64,000 nucleotides of DNA from Siphonodentalium dalli (lineage: Eukaryota; Mollusca; Scaphopoda; Gadilida; Siphonodentaliidae). The notes below the pieces were generated by a model, which was given only the letters and a program-made list of their open reading frames with translations, made no database searches and was not told where the DNA came from. This document shows positions 1 to 12,028 of the stretch, piece after piece. Where the stretch lies: contig CP136063.1 in assembly GCA_032622095.1 (NCBI GenBank), positions 273,287,426 through 273,351,425 of the forward strand, read 5' to 3'. Both the position numbers and the translations under genes were made by a program. Position 1 is the stretch's first letter. Each line of letters begins with the position of its first letter.

Positions 1-960
1 CTTCAATTGTAACATACCAGGAATAGACTAACAATGAACGCTCTTTATTTGTAACATACCAGGAATAGACTAACAATGAACGCTCTTTATTTGTAACATA
101 CCAGGGATAGACCAACAATTAACGCTCTTTATTTGTAATATACCATGAATAGACTAACAATGAACGTTCTTTATTTGTAACATACCATGAATAAACTAAC
201 AATGAACGTTCTTTATTTGTAACATACCAGGAATAAGACAAACAATGAACGCTCTTTATTTGTAACATACCAGGAATAGTCTTACAATGAACGTTCTTTA
301 TTTGTAACATAACATGAATAGACTAGCAATGAACGCTCTTTATTAGTAACATACCAGGAATATAATAACAATGAATGCTCTTTATTTGTAACATACCAGG
401 AATAGACTAACAATGAACGCTCTTTATTTGGAACATACCATGAATAGACTAAAAATGAACGCTCTTTATTTGTAACATACCAGGAATAGAGTAACAATGA
501 ACGCTCTTTATTTGTAACATACCAGGAATAGACTAACAATGAACGCTCTTTATTTGTAACTTACCAGGAATAGACTAACAATGAACGTTCTTTATTTGTA
601 ACATACCAGGAATAGACTAACAATGAGCGTTCTTTATTTGTAGCATATTAGGAGTAAGACTAACAATGAAAGTTCTTTATTTTTAACATACAATGAGTAA
701 GACTAACAATGAACGCTCTATATTTGTAACATACCAGGCATAAGACTAACAATGAACGATCTTTATTTGTAACATACCATGAATATATTAACAATGAACG
801 CTTTTTATGTGTATCATACCAGGAATAAGACTAACAATGAACGCTCTTTATTTGTAACATACCATGAATAAGAATAACAATGGACGGTCTTTATTTGTAA
901 CATACCACGAATAGACTAACAATGAACGCTCTTTAATTGTAACATACCAGGATTAATAAC
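1..960. repeat. HOR unit 0, partial: 960-bp pre-marker cassette
   Basis: This is the 3' end of a unit cut by the window start. It begins at the landmark CTTCAATTG and runs to the marker. The same CTTCAATTG-to-marker distance of 960 bp recurs at 12387-13346, 23375-24334, 27093-28052, 41552-42511, 52178-53137 and 60809-61768. The unit 2 copy (16064-16897) is 834 bp because three monomers are missing. In units 5 and 8 only the second part of the cassette is present. Confidence 0.85.
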
Positions 961-1002
961 GCTGCACCAGCTCACAAAAGAAACCATCCAACAATAAAGA
1001 CC
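951..1002. repeat. 52-bp marker monomer, copy 1
   Basis: Sequence unlike the ordinary monomer core. It runs from GATTAATAAC through GCTGCACCAGC and CTCACAAAAG to CAATAAAGACC and replaces the usual spacer between CCAG and CAATG. GCTG-CAC-CAGC is an 11-bp perfect inverted repeat. The two ends can be aligned to the monomer (AATAACGCT with AATGAACGCT; AACCATCCA then ATAAAGACC with AACATACCA then ATAAGACT), so it may be one strongly diverged monomer. Left flank TTTAATTG, right flank TTATTTGTAAC. Confidence 0.9.
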
Positions 1003-2842
1003 AATGAACGCTCTTTATTTGTAACATACCAGGAATAGACTAACAATGAACGCTCTTTATTTGTAACATACCAGGGATAGACTAACAATTTACGCTCTTT
1101 ATTTGTAATATACCATGAATAGACTAACAATGAACGTTCTTTATTTGTAACAAACCAGGAATAGACTAACTATGAGCGTTCTTTATTTGTAACATACCAG
1201 GAGTAAGACTAACAATGAACGTTCTTTATATGTAACATACCAGTAATATACTATCGATCAACGCTCTTTATATGTAACATACCAGGAGTAAGGCTAACAA
1301 TGAGCGTTCTTTATTTTTAACATACCAGGAATAAGATTAACAATGAGCGATCTTTATTTGTAACATACCATGCATTTTCTAACAAGGAACGCTCTTTATT
1401 GGTAATATACAATGAGTAGAGTTACAATGAACGCTCTTTATGTGTAATAAACCAGGAATAAGACTAACAATGCACGATCATTATTTGTAACATACCATGA
1501 ATATACTAACAATGAGCGTTCTTTATTGGTAACATACCAGGAGTAAGACTAACAATGAACGCTCTTTATTTAAAACATATCAGGAATAGACTAACAATGA
1601 GCGTTCTTTATTTGTAACATACAAGGAGTAAGACTAACAATGAACGCTCTTTATTTGTAACAAACCAGGAATAGACTATATAACAATGAGCGTTATTTAT
1701 TTGTAACAAACCAGGAATAGACTAACAATGAACGCTCTTTATTTTTAACATACAATGTGTAAGACTAACAATGAACGCTCTTTATTTGTAACATACCAGG
1801 AATAAGACTAACAATGAACGATCTTTATTTGTAACATGCCATGAATATACTAACAAGGAATGCTCTTTATTTGTAACATACAATGATCAAGACTAACAAT
1901 GAACGGTCTTTATTGGTAACAAACAATACATATACTAACAATGAACGCTCTTTATGTGTGACATACCAGGAATAAGACTACCAATGGACGTTCTTTGTCG
2001 GTTACATACCAGGAATAGACTAACAATAAACGCTCTTTGTTTGTAACATACCAGGAATAGACTAACAATGAACGCTCTTTATTTGTAACATACCAGGAAT
2101 AAGACTAACAATGAATGATCTTTATTGGTAACATACCAGGAATAGACTAACAATGAACGCTCATTATTGGTTATTTACCAGGAGGTGACTAACAGAGAAC
2201 GCTCTTTATTTGTAACATACCATGAATAAGACTAACAATGGACGTTCTTTGTTGGTTACATACCAGGAATAGACTAACAATGAACGCTCTTTATTTGTAA
2301 CATACCAGGAATAAGACTAACAATGAGCGTTCTTTATTTGTAACATACCAGGAATAGACTAACAATGAACGCTCTTTATTTGTAACATACCAGGAATAGA
2401 CTAACAATGGGCATTCTATATTGGTAACATACCATGAGTAAGACTAACAATGAACGCTCTTTATTTATAACATACCAGGAATAGACTAACAATGAGCGTT
2501 CTTCATTTGTAACATACCAGGAGTAAGACTAACAATGAACGCTCTTTATTTTTAACATACCAGGAATAGACTATATAGCAATGAGCGTTCTTTATTTGTA
2601 ACATACTAGGAATAGACTAACAATGAACGCTCTTTATTTGTAACATACCAGGAATAGACTAACAATGAACGTTCTTTATTTGTATCATACCTGGAATAAG
2701 ACTAACAATGGACGTTCTTTATTTGTAACATACCAGGAATAGACTAACAATGAGCGTTCTTTATTTGTAACATACCAGGAATAAGACTAGCAATGAACGT
2801 TCTGTATTTGTAACATACCAGGAATAGACTAGCAATGAACGC

Positions 2843-5068
2843 TCTTTATTTGTAACATACCAGGAATAGACTAACAATGGACGTTCTTTATTTGTAACAT
2901 ACCAGGAATAGACTAACAATGGACGTTCTTTATGTGTAACATACCAGGAATAGACTAACAATGAGCGTTCTTTATTTGTAACATACCAGGAATAAGACCA
3001 ACAATGGACGTTCTTTATTTGTAACATATCAGGAATAGACTATCAATGGACACTCTTTATTTGTAACGTACCAGGAATATACTAGCAATGAACGCTCTTT
3101 GTTTGTAACATACCATGAATAGACTAGCAATGAACGCTTTTTATTTGTTACATACAAGTAAAAGACTAAAAATGAGCGTTCGTTATTTGTAACATACCAT
3201 GAATAGACTAACAATGAACGCTCTTTATTTGTAACATACCAGGAATAGACTAGCAATGAACGCTCTTTATGTGTAACATACCAGGAATATACTAACAATG
3301 ATCGTTCTTTATTTGTAACATACCATGAATATACTAGCAATGAGCGTTCTTTATTTGTAACATACCAGGAATAGACTAACAATGAACGCTCTTTATTTGT
3401 AACATACCAGGAATAGACTAACAATGAGCGTTCTTTATTTGTAACATACCAGGAATAGACTAACAATGAACGCTCTTTATTTGTAACATACCACGAATAG
3501 ACTAACAATGAGCATTCTGTGTTGGTTACATACCACGAATAAGACGAGCAATGAACGCACTTTATTTGTAACATACCAGGAATAGATTAGCAATGAACGC
3601 TCTTTATTTGTAACATACCAGGAATAGACAAACAATGAACGCTCTGTATTTGTAACATACCAGGAATAGATAAACAATTAACGCTCTTTATTTGTAACAT
3701 ACCAGGAATAAGTCTAACAATGAACGCTCATTATTGGTATGTGAATGATCTTTATTTGTAACATACCATGAATAAGACTAACAATGGACGTACTTTGTTG
3801 GTTACATACCAGGAATAAGACAGGCAATGAACGCTCTTTATTTGTAACATACCATGAATAAGACTAGCAATGGACGTTCTTTGTTGGTTAAATACCAGGA
3901 ATAAGACTAGCAATGAACGCTCTTTATTTGTAACATACCAGGAGTAAGACTAACAATGAACGCTCTTTATTGGTAACATACCAGGAGTAAGACTAACAAT
4001 GGACGTTCTTTGTTGGTTACATACCAGGGATAAGACTAGCAATGAACGCTCTTTATTTGTAACATACCATGAATAAGACTAACAATGGACGTTCTTTGTT
4101 GGTTACATACCAGGAATAAGACTAGCAATGAACGCTCTTTATTTGTAACATATCAGGAGTAAGACTAACAATGAACGCTCTTTATTTGTAACTTACCAAG
4201 AGTAAGACTAACAATGGACGTTATTTGTTGTTTACATACCAGGGATAAGACTAGCAATGAACGCTCTTTATTTGTAACATGCAATGAATAAGACTAACAA
4301 TTGACGTTCTTTGTTGGTTACATACCAGAAATAAGACTAGCAATGAATGCTCTTTATTTTTAACATACCATGAATAAGACTAACAATGGACGTTCTTTGT
4401 TGGTTACATACCAGGATTAAGACTAGCAATGAACGCTCTTTATTTGTAACATACAATGAGTAAGACTAACTATGAACGCGCTTTATTTGTAACATACCAG
4501 GAACAAACCAACAATGGACGTTCTTTGTTGGTTACATACCAGGAATAGATTAACAGTGAACGCTCTTTATTTGTAACATACCATGAATAAGACTAACAAT
4601 GGACGTTCTTTGTTGGTTACATACCAGGAGTAAGACTATCAATGAGCGTTCTTTATTTGTAACATACAAGGAATAGACTAACAATGAACGCTCTTTATTA
4701 GTAACATACCAGGAATAAGACTAACAATGAGCGTTCGCTATTTGTAACATACCAGGAATAAGACTAACATTGAGCGTTCTTTATTTGTAACATACCATGA
4801 CTAAGACTGACAATGAACGGTATTTATTGGTAACATACAATGAGTAGACTTACAATGAACGCTCTTTATGTGTAACATACCAGGAATAAGACTAACAATG
4901 AACGATCTTTATTTGTAACATACCATGAATATACTAACGTGGAACGCTCTTTATTTCTAACATACCATGACTAATACTAACAATGAACGGTCTTATTTTT
5001 AACATACAATGAGTAAGACTAACATTGAACGCTCTGTATTTGTAAGGCATAAGACTAACAATGAACGA
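2843..5068. repeat. 2226-bp tandem triplication, copy 1
   Basis: First of three head-to-tail copies of a unit-body segment (equivalent to about 29977-32190 of unit 5). All internal landmarks repeat at an offset of exactly 2226 bp. It differs from copy 2 by scattered single bases, for example CCACGAATAG against CCAGGAATAG near 3492/5718 and AAGTCTAAC against AAGACTAAC near 3711/5937. It ends in the unusual TTTGTAAGGCATAAG junction near 5040. Confidence 0.9.
3782..4636. repeat. A/B 86-bp dimer domain, unit 1 (first)
   Basis: Class B monomers (GGACGTTCTTTGTTGGTTAC) alternate with class A monomers (GAACGCTCTTTATTTGTAAC). Nearly all are 43 bp, giving an 86-bp sub-repeat over about 855 bp. The domain is preceded by a shortened monomer, GGTATGTGAATGATC (3736). 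Confidence 0.88.
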
Positions 5069-7294
5069 TCTTTATTTGTAACATACCAGGAATAGACTAA
5101 CAATGGACGTTCTTTATTTGTAACATACCAGGAATAGACTAACAATGGACGTTCTTTATGTGTAACATACCAGGAATAGACTAACAATGAGCGTTCTTTA
5201 TTTGTAACATACCAGGAATAAGACCAACAATGGACGTTCTTTATTTGTAACATATCAGGAATAGACTATCAATGGACACTCTTTATTTGTAACGTACCAG
5301 GAATATACTAGCAATGAACGCTCTTTGTTTGTAACATACCATGAATAGACTAGCAATGAACGCTTTTTATTTGTTACATACAAGTAAAAGACTAAAAATG
5401 AGCGTTCGTTATTTGTAACATACCATGAATAGACTAACAATGAACGCTCTTTATTTGTAACATACCAGGAATAGACTAGCAATGAACGCTCTTTATGTGT
5501 AACATACCAGGAATATACTAACAATGATCGTTCTTTATTTGTAACATACCATGAATATACTAGCAATGAGCGTTCTTTATTTGTAACATACCAGGAATAG
5601 ACTAACAATGAACGCTCTTTATTTGTAACATACCAGGAATAGACTAACAATGAGCGTTCTTTATTTGTAACATACCAGGAATAGACTAACAATGAACGCT
5701 CTTTATTTGTAACATACCAGGAATAGACTAACAATGAGCATTCTGTGTTGGTTACATACCACGAATAAGACGAGCAATGAACGCACTTTATTTGTAACAT
5801 ACCAGGAATAGATTAGCAATGAACGCTCTTTATTTGTAACATACCAGCAATAGACAAACAATGAACGCTCTGTATTTGTAACATACCAGGAATAGATAAA
5901 CAATTAACGCTCTTTATTTGTAACATACCAGGAATAAGACTAACAATGAACGCTCATTATTGGTATGTGAATGATCTTTATTTGTAACATACCATGAATA
6001 AGACTAACAATGGACGTACTTTGTTGGTTACATACCAGGAATAAGACAGGCAATGAACGCTCTTTATTTGTAACATACCATGAATAAGACTAGCAATGGA
6101 CGTTCTTTGTTGGTTAAATACCAGGAATAAGACTAGCAATGAACGCTCTTTATTTGTAACATACCAGGAGTAAGACTAACAATGAACGCTCTTTATTGGT
6201 AACATACCAGGAGTAAGACTAACAATGGACGTTCTTTGTTGGTTACATACCAGGGATAAGACTAGCAATGAACGCTCTTTATTTGTAACATACCATGAAT
6301 AAGACTAACAATGGACGTTCTTTGTTGGTTACATACCAGGAATAAGACTAGCAATGAACGCTCTTTATTTGTAACATATCAGGAGTAAGACTAACAATGA
6401 ACGCTCTTTATTTGTAACTTACCAAGAGTAAGACTAACAATGGACGTTATTTGTTGTTTACATACCAGGGATAAGACTAGCAATGAACGCTCTTTATTTG
6501 TAACATGCAATGAATAAGACTAACAATTGACGTTCTTTGTTGGTTACATACCAGAAATAAGACTAGCAATGAATGCTCTTTATTTTTAACATACCATGAA
6601 TAAGACTAACAATGGACGTTCTTTGTTGGTTACATACCAGGATTAAGACTAGCAATGAACGCTCTTTATTTGTAACATACAATGAGTAAGACTAACTATG
6701 AACGCGCTTTATTTGTAACATACCAGGAACAAACCAACAATGGACGTTCTTTGTTGGTTACATACCAGGAATAGATTAACAGTGAACGCTCTTTATTTGT
6801 AACATACCATGAATAAGACTAACAATGGACGTTCTTTGTTGGTTACATACCAGGAGTAAGACTATCAATGAGCGTTCTTTATTTGTAACATACAAGGAAT
6901 AGACTAACAATGAACGCTCTTTATTAGTAACATACCAGGAATAAGACTAACAATGAGCGTTCGCTATTTGTAACATACCAGGAATAAGACTAACATTGAG
7001 CGTTCTTTATTTGTAACATACCATGACTAAGACTGACAATGAACGGTATTTATTGGTAACATACAATGAGTAGACTTACAATGAACGCTCTTTATGTGTA
7101 ACATACCAGGAATAAGACTAACAATGAACGATCTTTATTTGTAACATACCATGAATATACTAACGTGGAACGCTCTTTATTTCTAACATACCATGACTAA
7201 TACTAACAATGAACGGTCTTATTTTTAACATACAATGAGTAAGACTAACATTGAACGCTCTGTATTTGTAAGGCATAAGACTAACAATGAACGA
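5069..7294. repeat. 2226-bp tandem triplication, copy 2
   Basis: The middle copy. It carries CCAGCAATAG near 5846, shared with copy 3 and absent from copy 1. Copies 2 and 3 are therefore probably each other's closest relatives, meaning a duplication was followed by a second one. Confidence 0.9.
6008..6862. repeat. A/B dimer domain, triplication copy 2
   Basis: The 855-bp domain repeated 2226 bp after the first. Confidence 0.87.
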
Positions 7295-9520
7295 TCTTTA
7301 TTTGTAACATACCAGGAATAGACTAACAATGGACGTTCTTTATTTGTAACATACCAGGAATAGACTAACAATGGACGTTCTTTATGTGTAACATACCAGG
7401 AATAGACTAACAATGAGCGTTCTTTATTTGTAACATACCAGGAATAAGACCAACAATGGACGTTCTTTATTTGTAACATATCAGGAATAGACTATCAATG
7501 GACACTCTTTATTTGTAACGTACCAGGAATATACTAGCAATGAACGCTCTTTGTTTGTAACATACCATGAATAGACTAGCAATGAACGCTTTTTATTTGT
7601 TACATACAAGTAAAAGACTAAAAATGAGCGTTCGTTATTTGTAACATACCATGAATAGACTAACAATGAACGCTCTTTATTTGTAACATACCAGGAATAG
7701 ACTAGCAATGAACGCTCTTTATGTGTAACATACCAGGAATATACTAACAATGATCGTTCTTTATTTGTAACATACCATGAATATACTAGCAATGAGCGTT
7801 CTTTATTTGTAACATACCAGGAATAGACTAACAATGAACGCTCTTTATTTGTAACATACCAGGAATAGACTAACAATGAGCGTTCTTTATTTGTAACATA
7901 CCAGGAATAGACTAACAATGAACGCTCTTTATTTGTAACATACCAGGAATAGACTAACAATGAGCATTCTGTGTTGGTTACATACCACGAATAAGACGAG
8001 CAATGAACGCACTTTATTTGTAACATACCAGGAATAGATTAGCAATGAACGCTCTTTATTTGTAACATACCAGCAATAGACAAACAATGAACGCTCTGTA
8101 TTTGTAACATACCAGGAATAGATAAACAATTAACGCTCTTTATTTGTAACATACCAGGAATAAGACTAACAATGAACGCTCATTATTGGTATGTGAATGA
8201 TCTTTATTTGTAACATACCATGAATAAGACTAACAATGGACGTACTTTGTTGGTTACATACCAGGAATAAGACAGGCAATGAACGCTCTTTATTTGTAAC
8301 ATACCATGAATAAGACTAGCAATGGACGTTCTTTGTTGGTTAAATACCAGGAATAAGACTAGCAATGAACGCTCTTTATTTGTAACATACCAGGAGTAAG
8401 ACTAACAATGAACGCTCTTTATTGGTAACATACCAGGAGTAAGACTAACAATGGACGTTCTTTGTTGGTTACATACCAGGGATAAGACTAGCAATGAACG
8501 CTCTTTATTTGTAACATACCATGAATAAGACTAACAATGGACGTTCTTTGTTGGTTACATACCAGGAATAAGACTAGCAATGAACGCTCTTTATTTGTAA
8601 CATATCAGGAGTAAGACTAACAATGAACGCTCTTTATTTGTAACTTACCAAGAGTAAGACTAACAATGGACGTTATTTGTTGTTTACATACCAGGGATAA
8701 GACTAGCAATGAACGCTCTTTATTTGTAACATGCAATGAATAAGACTAACAATTGACGTTCTTTGTTGGTTACATACCAGAAATAAGACTAACAATGAAT
8801 GCTCTTTATTTTTAACATACCATGAATAAGACTAACAATGGACGTTCTTTGTTGGTTACATACCAGGATTAAGACTAGCAATGAACGCTCTTTATTTGTA
8901 ACATACAATGAGTAAGACTAACTATGAACGCGCTTTATTTGTAACATACCAGGAACAAACCAACAATGGACGTTCTTTGTTGGTTACATACCAGGAATAG
9001 ATTAACAGTGAACGCTCTTTATTTGTAACATACCATGAATAAGACTAACAATGGACGTTCTTTGTTGGTTACATACCAGGAGTAAGACTATCAATGAGCG
9101 TTCTTTATTTGTAACATACAAGGAATAGACTAACAATGAACGCTCTTTATTAGTAACATACCAGGAATAAGACTAACAATGAGCGTTCGCTATTTGTAAC
9201 ATACCAGGAATAAGACTAACATTGAGCGTTCTTTATTTGTAACATACCATGACTAAGACTGACAATGAACGGTATTTATTGGTAACATACAATGAGTAGA
9301 CTTACAATGAACGCTCTTTATGTGAAACATACCAGGAATAAGACTAACAATGAACGATCTTTATTTGTAACATACCATGAATATACTAACGTGGAACGCT
9401 CTTTATTTCTAACATACCATGACTAATACTAACAATGAACGGTCTTATTTTTAACATACAATGAGTAAGACTAACATTGAACGCTCTGTATTTGTAAGGC
9501 ATAAGACTAACAATGAACGA
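7295..9520. repeat. 2226-bp tandem triplication, copy 3
   Basis: The last copy. It matches copy 2 apart from a few single-base changes, such as AGACTAACAATGAATG near 8788 (AGACTAGC in copy 2) and TGTGAAACATACC near 9322 (TGTGTAAC in copy 2). Collinearity with copy 2 stops at 9541, where CCATGAATATGC replaces CCAGGAATAGAC. The roughly 20-bp shared stretch just before that point makes the exact crossover site ambiguous. Confidence 0.9.
8234..9088. repeat. A/B dimer domain, triplication copy 3
   Basis: Third 855-bp copy; carries ACTAACAATGAATG near 8790 in place of ACTAGCAATGAATG. Confidence 0.87.
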
Positions 9521-9540
9521 TCTTTATTTGTAACATACCA

Positions 9541-11900
9541 TGAATATGCTAACAATGAACGCTTTTTATGTGTATCATACCAGGAATAAGACTAACAATG
9601 AACGCTCTTTATTTGTAACATACCATGAACAAGAATAACAATGGACGGTCTTTATTTGTAACATACCACGAATAGACTAACAATGAACGCTCTTCAATTG
9701 TAACATACCAGGAATAGACTAACAATGAACGCTCTTTATTTGTAACATACCAGGAATAGACTAACAATGAACGCTCTTTATTTGTAACATACCAGGGATA
9801 GACCAACAATTAACGCTCTTTATTTGTAATATACCATGAATAGACTAACAATGAACGTTCTTTATTTGTAACATACCATGAATAAACTAACAATGAACGT
9901 TCTTTATTTGTAATATACCAGGAATAAGACAAACAATGAACGCTCTTTATTTGTAACATACCAGGAATAGTCTTACAATGAACGCTCTTTATTTGTAACA
10001 TAACATGAATAGACTAACAATGAACGCTCTTTATTAGTAACATACCAGGAATATAATAACAATGAATGCTCTTTATTTGTAACATACCAGGAATAGACTA
10101 ACAATGAACGCTCTTTATTTGGAACATACCATGAATAGACTAAAAATGAACGTTCTTTATTTGTAACATACCAGGAATAGAGTAACAATGAACGCTCTTT
10201 ATTTGTAACATACCAGGAATAGACTAACAATGAACGCTTTTTATTTGTAACTTACCAGGAATAGACTAACAATGAACGTTCTTTATTTGTAACATACCAT
10301 GAATAGACTAACAACGAACGCTCTTTATTTGTAACATACCAGGAATAGACTAGCAATGAACGCTCTTTATTTGTAACATACCAGGAATATACTAACAATG
10401 ATCGTTCTTTATTTGTAACATACCATGAATATACTAGCAATGAGCGTTCTTTATTTGTAACATACCAGGAATAGACTAACAATGAACGCTCTTTATTTGT
10501 AACATACCAGGAATAGACTAACAATGAGCGTTCTTTATTTGTAACATACCAGGAAGAGACTAACAATGAACGCTCTTTATTTGTAACATACCAGGAATAG
10601 ACTAACAATGAGCATTCTGTGTTGGTTACATACCACGAATAAGACGAGCAATGATCGCACTTTATTTGTAACATACCAGGAATAGATTAGCAATGAACGC
10701 TCTTTATTTGTAACATACCAGGAATAGACTAACAATGAACGCTCTGTATTTGTAACATACCAGGAATAGATAAACAATTAACGCTCTTTATTTGTAACAT
10801 ACCAGGAATAAGACTAACAATGAACGCTCATTATTGGTATGTGAATGATCTTTATTTGTAACATACCATGATTAAGACTAACAATGGACGTACTTTGTTG
10901 GTTACATACCAGGAATAAGACAGGCAATGAACGCTGTTTATTTGTAACATACCATGAATAAGACTAGCAATGGACGTTCTTTGTTGGTTAAATACCAGGA
11001 ATAAGACTAGCAATGAACGCTCTTTATTTGTAACATACCAGGAGTAAGACTAACAATGAACGCTCTTTATTGGTAACATACCAGGAGTAAGACTAACAAT
11101 GGACGTTCTTTGTTGGTTACATACCAGGGATAAGACTAGCAATGAACGCTCTTTATTTGTAACATACCATGAATAAGACTAACAATGGACGTTCTTTGTT
11201 GGTTACATACCAGGAATAAGACTAGCAATGAACGCTCTTTATTTGTAACATATCAGGAGTAAGACTAACAATGAACGCTCTTTATTTGTAACTTACTAAG
11301 AGTAAGACTAACAACGGACGTTATTTGTTGTTTACATACCAGGGATAAGACTAGCAATGAACGCTCTTTATTTGTAACATGCAATGAATAAGACTAACAA
11401 TTGACGTTCTTTGTTGGTTACATACCAGAAATAAGACTAGCAATGAACGCTCTTTATTTTTAACATACCATGAATAAGACTAACAATGGACGTTCTTTGT
11501 TGGTTACATACCAGGATTAAGACTAGCAATGAACGCTCTTTATTTGTAACATACAATGAGTAAGACTAACTATGAACGCGCTTTATTTGTAACATACCAG
11601 GAATAAACCAACAATGGACGTTCTTTGTTGGTTACATACCAGGAATAGATTAACAGTGGACGCTCTTTATTTGTAACATACCATGAATAAGACTAACAAT
11701 GGACGTTCTTTGTTGGTTACATACCAGGAGTAAGACTATCAATGAGCGTTCTTTATTTGTAACATACAAGGAATAGACTAACAATGAACGCTCTTTATTA
11801 GTAACATACCAGGAATAAGACTAACAATGAGCGTTCGCTATTTGTAACATACCAGGAATAAGACTAACAATGAGCGTTCTTTATTTGTAACATACCATGA
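9541..11900. repeat. Recombinant block R1 (cassette fused to body)
   Basis: A CTTCAATTG cassette (9692) runs for roughly 600 bp. Near 10290 it switches into unit-body sequence instead of continuing to a marker. Just past the switch lies ACAACGAACG (10311), which I see only in the three R blocks and at the same relative position, suggesting the fusion arose once. R1 matches R2 at an offset of 11113 bp until the insertion at about 11902. Confidence 0.8.
10882..11736. repeat. A/B dimer domain, block R1
   Basis: 855 bp. R-type variants: CATGATTAAGAC just upstream, AACGCTGTTTATTTG (10931), ACTAACAACGGACG (11309) and CAGTGGACGC (11654). Confidence 0.87.
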
Positions 11901-11901
11901 A

Positions 11902-12028
11902 TATACTAACAAGGAACGCTCTTTATTTCTAACATACCATGACTAATACTAACAATGAACGGTCTTATTTTAACATACAATGAGTAAGACTAACATTGAA
12001 CGATCTGTATTTGTAACATACCATGACT
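11902..12028. repeat. Three-monomer insertion in unit 1
   Basis: Compared with unit 3, about 126 bp (three monomers) are inserted after TAACATACCATGA. The inserted monomers copy those found 254 bp downstream (from about 12155). Both copies share GGTCTTATTTTAAC with four T's where the other units have five. The one-base slip therefore came before the copying, or one copy converted the other. Confidence 0.75.

Noticed and set aside
951-1002. Marker as a transposable element or its footprint
   Set aside because: Only 52 bp, no target-site duplication or terminal inverted repeats, and its ends align to the monomer. The 11-bp inverted repeat is internal.
2571-2584. TATA box promoter at ACTATATAGC
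   Set aside because: It is a repeated 4-bp insertion at a monomer joint, found at the same place in every long head, with no gene downstream.
3029-3574. Repetitive protein of 181 residues on the minus strand, and about 75 smaller frames across the window
   Set aside because: All are translations of the satellite in its one stop-free phase. Lengths depend only on where 43-bp monomers fall, and there is no unique domain, signal peptide or start context.
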